From assembly GCA_026692885.1 (NCBI GenBank), contig JAPLNJ010000191.1:1-6559 (forward strand): a stretch of 6,559 bases of DNA. Reading direction: 5' to 3'. Positions 1 to 4,892 of the stretch are shown here, one piece after another. The notes below the pieces were generated by a model. The model had not been told where the DNA came from. It did no database searches and worked only from the letters and a program-made list of their open reading frames with translations. Both the position numbers and the translations under genes were made by a program. The stretch comes from Planctomycetota bacterium. Its GTDB lineage: Bacteria > Planctomycetota > Planctomycetia > Pirellulales > Pirellulaceae. The number at the start of each line of letters is the position of its first letter. Positions within the stretch are counted from its first letter, which is position 1.

Positions 1-285
1 TATTTTGCTTCCTTGGGGCGGGATCACAAGCGGCGGGGCTGCCCAGGCGGCGGGGTAGCAGTTCAGCGAATCTGAGACCCTCACGGCCTTTCCCGTCTCA
101 AAGAATCCGGGCCGCATCAACCTGCAATTGGACCGTTCTGCCTGAGATAACTTTGAGGCGTCAATTCCGCCGCTCTCCGGCACTCCGGTGATACACGGGC
201 CTTCAAATTCCAACTTTCCAGAAACCTGGAGACATGGAAGAGCCCCCCCCCGCCCGATCAAAATCGCATCATCTGCGTCTTTGAC
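1..285 (-). CDS. Partial reading frame of unknown function, runs off left edge
   Basis: On the minus strand one frame stays open from about 325 down to base 1, so the gene, if real, continues outside the window. Residues look protein-like (for example LQVSGKLEFEGP, then PGFFETGKAVRVSD and a proline-rich NCYPAAWAAPPLVIPP near the edge). The start is not determined: a TTG at 259-261 and an ATG at 115-117 are in frame, and neither has a clear ribosome-binding site. The frame passes through a run of nine C (243-251), where a length error would change the N-terminus. I recognise no domain. About 95 stop-free codons at this base composition is suggestive but not proof, and a second minus frame is also open over part of this stretch. 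It lies downstream of the methyltransferase remnant on the same strand, separated from it by a hairpin. Confidence 0.35.
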
Positions 286-306
286 CCGGCCTGCTGTTGA
301 GGCCGG
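286..306 (-). terminator. GC-rich hairpin after methyltransferase fragment
   Basis: A perfect 7-bp stem (CCGGCCT at 286-292, AGGCCGG at 300-306) with a 7-nt loop starts 7 nt beyond the stop codon of the minus-strand methyltransferase fragment. Its position suits transcription termination. No U-tract follows on the minus strand, so it may be a weak or factor-assisted terminator, or only an mRNA 3' stabilising hairpin. Confidence 0.4.
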
Positions 307-313
307 ACGCCCC

Positions 314-652
314 TCACCCAATCCGCTGCCAAGCCATCTCGACATACTCTTCGACCCGCTCGATCCCCAGCACCTTCGAAGCTCCGTTGTCCAGTCCAGC
401 CGCCAAGATCCCACCCCCGCCTGCGAATGGGTCCAGTAGCACGCCGCCTTCAGGCAGCAGGTAACGGCACCACCATGCCGCCAGACGGTATGGCGTCGTC
501 GCCGGATGGTCGCCTCGTGCGCCGCTGTTGGAGATCGGCAGCAGGTTGAAGGGCGTCGTTCCGCCACGTTCGGCGGCAACACTTGCCATGGTGCCGTTCC
601 GGCAGGGCCATTCGCCGAGCCCCGCACGAACCTCGTTGCCCCATCCGGCGCA
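314..652 (-). pseudogene. C-terminal remnant of a beta-class DNA methyltransferase (N4/N6-Mtase family)
   Basis: The last ~110 residues read as the end of a site-specific DNA methyltransferase of the N6_N4_Mtase type. Visible in order are TTPFNLLPISNSG, HPATTPYRLAAWW (motif X region), LLDPFAGGGG (motif I, the S-adenosylmethionine-binding loop) and VLGIERVEEYVEMAWQRI (motif II region, C-terminal helix). In this class motif IV (D/S/N-P-P-Y/F) and the target-recognition region precede these segments. They are absent here, so the protein would bind cofactor poorly if at all and could not methylate. Upstream of about 652 the frame turns into unrelated sequence and abuts the stop (666-668) of the acidic small protein. 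An ATG at 587-589 could start a 91-residue peptide, but without a good ribosome-binding site. I infer a 5'-truncated orphan or restriction-associated methylase; no restriction gene is visible. Confidence 0.72.
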
Positions 653-665
653 AGCGGCTCTTGGC

Positions 666-889
666 CTAGCCGTCCTCAGCATCCTCTTCGTCTTCCAGAT
701 CCTCGTCCCCTTCATCGTCATGGACGTATTCCGGCGAAAAGCTTGCCTCGTTCGGTTCGGGAACACCGTCAGGGAATTCCATGGCGTGGATCGAGGTGAT
801 CGCCCCAGGTGCCGGTCGAGGCAGACGAATACCTCGACGAAGAGTTCACGATAGACATGGAATCGTACCACGCACGGCAGCACATGCAC
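666..889 (-). pseudogene. Small acidic protein, frameshifted
   Basis: Reading the minus strand from GTG at 887-889 gives VHVLPCVVRFHVYRELFVEVF..CLDRHLG. If one G is restored to the G4 run (CCCC at 803-806 on the plus strand) the frame continues as AITSIHAMEFPDGVPEPNE.. and ends in a strongly acidic tail (DDEGDEDLEDEEDAEDG) at the TAG 666-668. The repaired product would be about 74 residues: a beta/hydrophobic front half and a D/E-rich tail. The protein-like character on both sides of the run is the reason to call one interrupted gene and not two chance frames. No family is recognised. Its 5' end overlaps antisense to the first codons of the plus-strand gene starting at 809, so one of the two starts is probably wrong. 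The base loss could be a mutation or a sequencing error. Confidence 0.45.
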
Positions 890-1444
890 TTGCCATTCGT
901 GTTCCTTGACGGCCCACCGTCCGTAGCCGAGCTATCGCCCACCGACACTTTCCTGTCAGGTTGGCGACCTTCCTCGTGCCCAACCAGGAAAGACGTTGCA
1001 GAGTCCCTGCGTACCGGCGAACTAATCGGAGCGGAGCCGAAACAGTGCTACTTCAACGCACGAAGCGTGCTTCGCTCACTCCCGGAATACTCGGACGCCG
1101 CCTATGTCGAGGGGTACGTCGTCACCGGCCGAAATGATCTCATGGAGCATGGTTGGTTACTTCGGAACGAGGCCGTCGTTGATCCGACCCTTCCGACCGA
1201 TGATGTAGTTTACTTTCCCGGCTTGGAGTTCCGTGGAAGGCAGCAAATTCGGGACTTCCTTCGCACCGACCACGGTAGACAATGTAATGGGCACCCATTC
1301 CATTGGGCATTTGGAGCTTCTGGCCGCAAAAGCGAAACCTTTCGGGCGGCCTTCGACAAGGCCAGGACACATCAAGCCGAAAAACAAAGCTGCCCGCTAG
1401 AGAGAGCTTTGCCCAAAGCCAGAAAGCGAGCCCGGTTGCCCTAA
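809..1444 (+). CDS. Putative Cys-His-Asp (papain/transglutaminase-like fold) protein, function unknown
   Basis: A 211-codon frame whose centre has conserved-looking elements in the right order for a cysteine-based triad: KQCYFNA (Cys near residue 79), then YVEGYVV, then EHGWLL (His near 113) and VVDPTLP (Asp near 121). Phage and mobile-element proteins with C-Y-x-N ... EHAW ... DPT are known and are thought to adopt a papain/transglutaminase-like fold. The catalytic reading here is inference; no substrate can be named. The C-terminal 40 residues are basic and low in complexity (ending KARKRARLP). The start is uncertain. GTG 809 follows GAGGTGATC (793-801), a good match to the 16S-complementary sequence but rather far away. 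ATG 857 or ATG 884 would avoid the overlap with the minus-strand acidic protein and still keep the whole core. No signal peptide or membrane segment is seen. Confidence 0.65.
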   Translation: MPVEADEYLDEEFTIDMESYHARQHMHLPFVFLDGPPSVAELSPTDTFLSGWRPSSCPTRKDVAESLRTGELIGAEPKQCYFNARSVLRSLPEYSDAAYVEGYVVTGRNDLMEHGWLLRNEAVVDPTLPTDDVVYFPGLEFRGRQQIRDFLRTDHGRQCNGHPFHWAFGASGRKSETFRAAFDKARTHQAEKQSCPLERALPKARKRARLP

Positions 1445-1828
1445 TCGGAGAAGTAACCGTGATGCCGCCGCATCCTCGCTGCTGCCCACCGGACTCTATA
1501 AGGCATTTGCGTAAAAGTGGCGGGGTGACGCCTCGTAACCTGCTGGTGTTTCCGGTTGGGACGCCCGTTGACCGCCAAAGCCACGCCATACCGCTTGGCC
1601 GGACGAACCGGAGCTTGCGTCATGATTCCAGGACCGGTTCGTCGGCCCCAGGCACGAGTCAATGCCTGCTTCCCGCCCCGATTATCAAGACAGTTGCCGT
1701 CTAATAGCGGATGATGCGGTGCGCAAATCGGAGAACTACAGCGTTGATCCAAGGAATTTCGACCATGCCAGTGATTACCCCAGACTGTTCAGTATTGTTG
1801 GCCCCATACCGGGCTTGGAGTTACAGCA
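1445..1828. other. Intergenic stretch without a convincing gene
   Basis: Several frames stay open here on both strands for 80-100 codons, but none combines a ribosome-binding site with recognisable protein character. The one borderline candidate is a 63-codon plus-strand frame from ATG 1765, preceded by AAGGA at 1751-1755. It overlaps the better 48-codon ORF in another frame. The stretch contains a perfect 10-bp inverted repeat (1602-1643). No tRNA, promoter box pair or terminator was found. Confidence 0.4.
1602..1643. repeat. 10-bp perfect inverted repeat, 22-nt loop
   Basis: GACGAACCGG at 1602-1611 is exactly complementary to CCGGTTCGTC at 1634-1643. The pair sits in the gene-poor stretch between the Cys-His-Asp gene and the helix-turn-helix module. 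It could be a protein-binding dyad, a hairpin, or a relic of a mobile-element end. No T-run follows, so a classical terminator is unlikely. Confidence 0.45.
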
Positions 1829-1975
1829 ATGGCGCTGGGCGACGACATGGAAACAAAGGTCAGGGACGGCAAGCAGGCATTTCCTTGCGTCACCCAGGGA
1901 AGATCCTTTTCCCCCCGGAGAATCCACGGTTCAATTCCCGAAAACGGCGAGTTTAATGCCTACATAACGGCATGA
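1829..1975 (+). CDS. Small ORF (48 aa) coupled to the HTH gene
   Basis: ATG 1829 is preceded by TTGGAG (1815-1820) at 8 nt, a proper ribosome-binding site. The frame encodes 48 residues (MALGDDMETKVRDGKQ.., then CVTQGRSFSPRRIHG, ending NAYITA). Its TGA stop (1973-1975) overlaps the ATG (1972) of the helix-turn-helix gene in the classic ATGA arrangement. Since that next gene has no ribosome-binding site of its own, translation of this ORF would explain how it is expressed. The protein family is unknown; no membrane segment or signal is visible. A competing 63-codon frame from ATG 1765 covers most of the same bases, so this call rests on spacing and coupling and not on homology. Confidence 0.5.
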   Translation: MALGDDMETKVRDGKQAFPCVTQGRSFSPRRIHGSIPENGEFNAYITA

Positions 1976-2202
1976 ACAATCTGACACGTATCAAGACCGA
2001 GGAAGTCCGGCGACTGGCTGGGCTGTTCAATATCGAAGAGGCGGCAGCCCTGCTTGGCCTGGAGCCACGCCGCTTCCGCTACTTGCTGGAGGCTGGTCTG
2101 GTCGCTCGGCCCAGCGTGGCAATCGGGAACAAGCCCCGCCGCTATTACGGGACAACGGATCTGATCCGCATCCGAAGAAGGCTTCAAGACTCAGAAGAAT
2201 GA
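1972..2202 (+). CDS. Small helix-turn-helix DNA-binding protein (MerR/excisionase-like)
   Basis: A 76-residue protein. Residues about 18-40 (LFNIEEAAALLGLEPRRFRYLL) form a typical helix-turn-helix: an alpha helix, a sharp turn around GLEP, and a recognition helix with the RRFRYLLEAGL pattern of MerR/excisionase-type winged helices. A short wing follows (ARPSVAIGNKPRRYYG) and a final helix (TTDLIRIRRRL) matching the R-x-Y...D-L element of this superfamily. It lacks the long dimerisation helix and effector domain of true MerR regulators, so a phage/ICE-type regulator or excisionase is more likely. Its start overlaps the stop of the preceding 48-codon ORF and it has no Shine-Dalgarno sequence, pointing to translational coupling. 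An 8-bp dyad lies 17 bp after its stop and is a candidate binding site. The primase-like gene follows on the same strand, consistent with a small mobile-element operon. Confidence 0.72.
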   Translation: MNNLTRIKTEEVRRLAGLFNIEEAAALLGLEPRRFRYLLEAGLVARPSVAIGNKPRRYYGTTDLIRIRRRLQDSEE

Positions 2203-2218
2203 AACCACAAAAGAGAAA

Positions 2219-2247
2219 TGCCCGGCGCAGAGGGCACTGGCCGGGCA
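2219..2247 (+). promoter_or_regulatory. 8-bp inverted repeat between HTH and primase-like gene
   Basis: TGCCCGGC (2219-2226) pairs perfectly with GCCGGGCA (2240-2247) around a 13-nt loop. It lies between the helix-turn-helix gene's stop and the AAAGGA ribosome-binding region of the next gene. It may be an operator for the adjacent DNA-binding protein or an mRNA hairpin controlling the downstream gene. Without a T-tract it is not a standard terminator. Confidence 0.45.
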
Positions 2248-2265
2248 AAGGAATCGGTGACGGTG

Positions 2266-2820
2266 ATGTCAACAACTATAATAGTGCCGGGTAACGCAGA
2301 AAATTCGCAGCCGGATGCACTTTTCGAAGAAATCCCACGCACACCCACGCTCCATGAACTCTACCCCGCTGAGGTTGAGTTCTTCAAGCAGCGATTTGTC
2401 TGGTCATCCCAGACCAAGGGCTTCTACACCCGCAACCGTTATGAACCAGCTTATGACGAGTTCGGCAAGAGACTCCCCAAGTGGCGACCGTTCAAGTCGA
2501 AGGGACGCTGGCAGCACCTATACCCGGAACTCGTCGATTCCCTGGTCGAGAAGCACCTTGACTTTGAACGATTTTGCAGGTCGAGCAAGATCCGTGATCG
2601 GCTGGAACCCAGGACGGAGGAAACCGCCTTCTGGCTGGGCATGATGGCGGGCACGAAAACCTATGCCGACTGCATCGACCTGGATTCACACGATGTCATC
2701 GGTTGGAATCCCGTCCCGACCCGCTGGCACCCTGGCTGCCATGTACGATCTGTTCCTGCGGCACGGGCTCAGCCTACAGCGGACCCGCATGACCCAGGCC
2801 GACAAAACCTCCCTTGTTGA
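2266..2820 (+). CDS. N-terminal part of a frameshifted, primase-like (?) replication protein
   Basis: Starts considered: ATG 2266, GTG 2257 (AAAGGA 4-5 nt upstream) and ATG 2218. The last would translate through the hairpin as MPGAEGTGRAKE, so I prefer 2257/2266. From ATG 2266, residues 28-156 look like a real globular protein: LHELYPAEVEFFKQRF, then WRPFKSKGRWQHLYPELVD, AFWLGMMAGT and the acidic motif DCIDLDSHD (residues 135-143). D-x-D preceded by hydrophobic residues is the metal-binding motif I of archaeo-eukaryotic-type primases (AEP/PrimPol); the assignment is inference from this motif and the neighbourhood. After PTRWHP (to residue 156, base 2733) the frame becomes nonsense-like and stops at 2818-2820, while the protein-like signal moves to the +1 frame. 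Motifs II and III of an AEP (s-x-H, h-D) are not visible in either half, so a deletion is possible as well as a one-base change. Confidence 0.55.
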   Translation: MSTTIIVPGNAENSQPDALFEEIPRTPTLHELYPAEVEFFKQRFVWSSQTKGFYTRNRYEPAYDEFGKRLPKWRPFKSKGRWQHLYPELVDSLVEKHLDFERFCRSSKIRDRLEPRTEETAFWLGMMAGTKTYADCIDLDSHDVIGWNPVPTRWHPGCHVRSVPAARAQPTADPHDPGRQNLPC

Positions 2821-3706
2821 AAGTTGCCAGCAAGTTGTCGAAACGATCAAAGCGTGGTGTCATGACGGTTGTCCCCTGGACTGGGACTTGATCAACCAAG
2901 CGGCAGGCCAGCCAAGAGTCGAGGACCGTGGCGACAATGGTGACGAGGAAACTGAACCGCCCGTGCCCGTAGCTCAGCCGATTTCCGAAAAGTGCTACCC
3001 GCAAATAGAACTCCGGGTCCCCGTAGTTGAGCCGATTCCTGAAACTGCTTGCCCACAACAAGAAGATTACCCGAAATGCTTCTACCGGGCAGACATTCAA
3101 ACTATTGCGGGTAGCAGTCAGTGGGTCCAGTACGTAAAGTTTCTGATCGAAAACGGTTTCCCAACCGAGGACAAGTTCTGCGAAATAGTTTCCACGCTGG
3201 CCTTGTGGTTCGGATTCGTGGAGTTCTTTGGTGAGAACCGCCAACGAACCAAGGACATTTTGCGGACCTACGTCCTCAGTCGCCACAATAACAAAGTCAC
3301 AAGGCTAATAACTGGCGAAACCCAGGAAGTATTGGAGCAGATCAACAGGATTGTTGATAACGTACTGGACAATGAACAGGTCGAAGGAAAAGAACTGTTT
3401 GCCAGAATAAGGCAAAAGCAGAGTACCGGTCAGTACAAGCAATTGTACCACTTTGCACCACAAATTGATGCAGACTACTCTTCTTCCTATACCCCCAACA
3501 ACCAACCGTTACACTTAATATGTGGGGGCCTAATTGAGGAGGAGATTGAGGCTGAAACAGCCCGTGATAATGACACTCGCTGGCACTATGAACCAGACTT
3601 GACGCCCCTTCCAGATGACGTTATTAGCCGTATCAGAACTGCCTTTAAGATAGAAAAACGACAACTGCGTAAGGACACGACTACCGGCCGCTATCCAAAT
3701 CTGTGA
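2663..3706 (+). CDS. C-terminal part of the frameshifted primase-like protein
   Basis: The frame is open from 2663, but its protein-like part begins around ATG 2741 (MYDLFLRHGLSLQRTRM). Deleting one C from CCC at 2730-2732 would join it to the preceding frame as PTRWHLAAMYDLF and give one gene of about 479 codons (2266-3706). Regions in the 347-residue numbering: a helical segment 44-82, an acidic proline-rich linker 86-135 with a two-copy 18-residue repeat, then a compact domain 137-245 with aromatic-rich helices (SSQWVQYVKFLIENGFPTED, LALWFGFVEFF) and SRHNNKVTRL. The rest is a polar tail ending GRYPNL. I do not recognise a catalytic motif in this half. The base composition drifts from GC-rich at the front to AT-richer at the end, continuing into the island downstream. 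If the split is real the product is probably non-functional; a start at ATG 2741 could still give a separate ~320-residue protein. Confidence 0.55.
   Translation: MPTASTWIHTMSSVGIPSRPAGTLAAMYDLFLRHGLSLQRTRMTQADKTSLVESCQQVVETIKAWCHDGCPLDWDLINQAAGQPRVEDRGDNGDEETEPPVPVAQPISEKCYPQIELRVPVVEPIPETACPQQEDYPKCFYRADIQTIAGSSQWVQYVKFLIENGFPTEDKFCEIVSTLALWFGFVEFFGENRQRTKDILRTYVLSRHNNKVTRLITGETQEVLEQINRIVDNVLDNEQVEGKELFARIRQKQSTGQYKQLYHFAPQIDADYSSSYTPNNQPLHLICGGLIEEEIEAETARDNDTRWHYEPDLTPLPDDVISRIRTAFKIEKRQLRKDTTTGRYPNL
2963..3070 (+). repeat. Two-copy 18-residue (54-bp) tandem repeat inside the coding region
   Basis: Unit 1 (2963-3016) reads VPVAQPISEKCYPQIELR and unit 2 (3017-3070) reads VPVVEPIPETACPQQEDY. 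The pattern V-P-V-x-[QE]-P-I-x-E-x-x-x-P-Q is shared, and the DNA still matches closely (CCCGTAG.T.AGCCGATT). It forms a proline/acid-rich linker between two folded parts of the primase-like protein. Confidence 0.6.
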
Positions 3707-3809
3707 TTGAAGCCATGTGGAAACAAAGAGGCGGTGAGGAGGACGTGGGGGCGTGACGTGATTTGCAGCATTTACTACAAGAAAACGTATTGCGGACAGA
3801 ATAGCCAAC

Positions 3810-3860
3810 ATATATTCATCAATTTCCTTTGATGAAAGTTACGGTCCAGAATTTACGACT
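3810..3860 (+). repeat. Diverged direct repeat, copy A
   Basis: Shares with copy B (4147-4196) five exact blocks in the same order: ATATATTCATC, ATTTCC, TGAAAGT, CGGTC and GAATTTAC, which is 37 matching bases over about 47. The spacing between the copies is 337 bp. The preceding bases (ATTTACTAC..GAAAACG at 3770-3786) also resemble those at 4075-4091, so the duplicated unit may be longer, with an insertion in copy B. Confidence 0.6.
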
Positions 3861-4146
3861 AAAAGATGCGAAGTCGTCAAACACGCCAGTCGCCAATTTG
3901 CGTCTCAAAGAACTGTCTGCCCGAATTTAGAACGCAAAACTCCGAAGCGTTGCCTAACGGGTTTCAGAGCGGCCAGATGTTAGCATCTATTTCACGGGCA
4001 CGTTTTGCTCGAAACTCTGATTCGTCGCCGCAATGTTCACGCTGTATATTGCGACGACAGCGAAATAGAACCATATTTACTATTGAAAACGCATGAGTTT
4101 CTTGCCGAATCAGTAATTGACACAATTATGAGTAATATGGGCCGTA

Positions 4147-4196
4147 ATATATTCATCATTTCCGTACTGAAAGTCTCGGTCTTGAATTTACTACGC
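4147..4196 (+). repeat. Diverged direct repeat, copy B
   Basis: Partner of the copy at 3810-3860, with one base missing after ATATATTCATC relative to it. Read in the frame matching copy A, it gives ESLGLEFTTQ against ESYGPEFTTK, so the ancestral unit may have been coding, but here that frame is closed by stops on both sides. Confidence 0.6.
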
Positions 4197-4261
4197 AAAC
4201 CCTGGATTAGATGTGGCTCCGTATATGGCATTGCGTGAAGGACTTTCAAATTGGAAAAGAC

Positions 4262-4290
4262 TTGACACGAATCCACAGACCTGATAACTT
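4262..4290 (+). promoter_or_regulatory. Candidate sigma70-type promoter
   Basis: A perfect TTGACA (4262-4267), a 17-bp spacer and TAACTT (4285-4290, 3 of 6 matches to TATAAT). GATAAC at 4283 with 15-bp spacing is the alternative -10. It points rightwards, about 240 bp ahead of the MSTRCN gene, the only plausible target on that strand. Confidence 0.35.
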
Positions 4291-4313
4291 ACGCATTACA
4301 CAGAAATTACTGA

Positions 4314-4351
4314 GATCTACTTCGACTACTAAGATTTACTACGACTACTTC
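4314..4351 (+). repeat. 19-bp tandem duplication
   Basis: GATCTACTTCGACTACTAA (4314-4332) is followed directly by GATTTACTACGACTACTTC (4333-4351), with 15 of 19 bases identical. The motif TTTACTAC in the second unit also occurs at 3771 and 4188. This could be an iteron-like binding repeat lying downstream of the promoter candidate, or simple tandem slippage. Confidence 0.55.
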
Positions 4352-4532
4352 TTTACTGGCACGCCAACTAAACCACTGACTGTGGTTTGACCGGCGTCTT
4401 GCCGACCGCCGCTTGTTGCGTTGGTTGGCGTCTTTGAGCCAAAGTCCCGCTTTCAATAGCGATTGCAGGCTGCGCCTGTTATCAACCAAGGCATGGGACG
4501 AAAACCCACTCTGTCATGAAAAGGAAGACAAT

Positions 4533-4691
4533 ATGAGTACAAGATGCAACGTTACTCTCTATGAACGATTCAGGGATGAATGGAAGGAGGGACCGATTCT
4601 CTACCACCATTGCGACGGCTTCCCAGATGCTATGTTGCCAAAGTTAAGGTCTATGCTGGAGCAGGCGATAGCCGCCCGGCCGAAGTCATGA
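4533..4691 (+). pseudogene. 3'-truncated MSTRCN/HxDGxP family protein
   Basis: ATG 4533 follows AAGGAA (4521-4526) at good spacing. The product starts MSTRCNVTLYERF and contains LYHHCDGFPDAML. Small phage- and plasmid-associated proteins begin MSTR[CSA]N and carry Y-R/H-H-x-DG-[YF]-P; their function is unknown to me. They normally run to 100-200 residues, with conserved sequence continuing after the DGxP helix. Here only 52 codons remain: after ..MLEQAIAARP the frame enters the antisense of a macro-domain gene and meets TGA at 4689-4691. The gene is therefore cut at about 4670-4683 and keeps its own start but not its end. An upstream in-frame ATG at 4413 exists, but its extra 40 residues have no protein character and would bypass the good ribosome-binding site. 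Confidence 0.62.
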
Positions 4692-4884
4692 CGGCACCGC
4701 CCAGCGGGATCGGGCCATGCTTCCGCAGTTCCTTGAACGGGCCGGTGCCGCCACGTTGCTTGATCGCCCCGGACACGCCCTGCGGCAGCAGCAGCCACCA
4801 CGGGATGATATTCCGGTTCCAGGCGTTGACGATCACGTCAACGTCCTGGTTGAGCAGATTGCCTTCGATGACGGTGACAGTCAT
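4651..4884 (-). pseudogene. Macro-domain (ADP-ribose-binding) protein, C-terminal half missing
   Basis: ATG 4884 begins 8 nt after the stop of the calcium-binding protein gene. The 77 residues start MTVTVIEGNLLNQDVDVIVN, matching the first beta strand and the VDxIVNA loop of macro domains, then AWNRNIIPWWLL, LPQGVSGAIKQRGG (the glycine loop that holds the diphosphate) and PLGGAVMTSAGRL. Macro domains bind ADP-ribose, and some hydrolyse ADP-ribose esters or O-acetyl-ADP-ribose; they need 150-180 residues. Homology ends at AGRL, and the frame stops five residues later at 4651-4653, inside the converging MSTRCN gene. The second half, with the G[IV][FY]-type loop closing the ligand pocket, is absent, so the remnant is unlikely to fold into an active domain. 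It was probably the last gene of the three-gene operon. Confidence 0.78.
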
Positions 4885-4892
4885 GGTGCTGC

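Larger units (their letters stand above)
3762..4238 (+). pseudogene. Possible decayed gene: 158-codon frame with one internal TAG
   Basis: From the codon after TGA 3759-3761 to TGA 4236-4238 one plus-strand frame has a single stop, TAG at 3981-3983. At this A/T content roughly eight or nine stops would be expected by my hand estimate. The translation looks protein-like in places (RKRIADRIANIYSSISFDE before the TAG; VHAVYCDDSEIEPYLLLKTH and FLAESVIDTIM after it). There is no ATG near the front and no ribosome-binding site, so the beginning is missing or never existed. No family is recognised. Against coding: the direct repeat in this region is not in the same frame in its two copies. Confidence 0.3.
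3707..4532. other. AT-richer island without an intact gene
   Basis: About 825 bp clearly richer in A/T than both flanks, with no credible complete gene. It contains a diverged 47-bp direct repeat, a plus-strand frame open from 3762 to 4238 apart from one TAG, a 19-bp tandem duplication, a consensus -35 box, and near the right end a small hairpin (CAGGC 4466-4470 with GCCTG 4474-4478). The composition change and the repeats suggest acquired and decaying DNA. Confidence 0.5.

Noticed and set aside
1925..1950. tRNA T-arm look-alike (GGTTCAATTCC)
   Set aside because: The flanking bases do not form a 5-bp T-stem and no acceptor or anticodon arm is present upstream.
1765..1956. 63-codon plus-strand frame (MPVITPDCSVLL..) with AAGGA upstream
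   Set aside because: A reasonable alternative to the 48-codon ORF, but its end does not couple to the HTH gene and its second half is basic, low-complexity sequence. Kept only as an alternative.
1662..1967. 101-codon plus-strand frame starting MPASRPDYQDS
   Set aside because: No ribosome-binding site at its start, no protein-like pattern over most of its length, and it overlaps a better-supported coupled ORF in another frame.
2700..2740. Programmed +1 frameshifting in the primase-like gene
   Set aside because: No recognisable slippery codon with an adjacent stop or stimulatory structure; mutation, deletion or a base error is simpler.
2774..3286. 170-codon minus-strand frame
   Set aside because: Antisense to the helical C-terminal half of the primase-like protein; its translation has no coherent domain pattern.
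3945..3990. Integron attC-like signal (GCCTAAC ... GTTAGCA)
   Set aside because: The left box fits RYYYAAC, but the right box fails GTTRRRY and the 32-bp spacing is too short for an attC site.
4413..4532. N-terminal extension of the MSTRCN gene to an upstream ATG
   Set aside because: Homologues of this type begin MSTR, and a good ribosome-binding site sits directly before ATG 4533.
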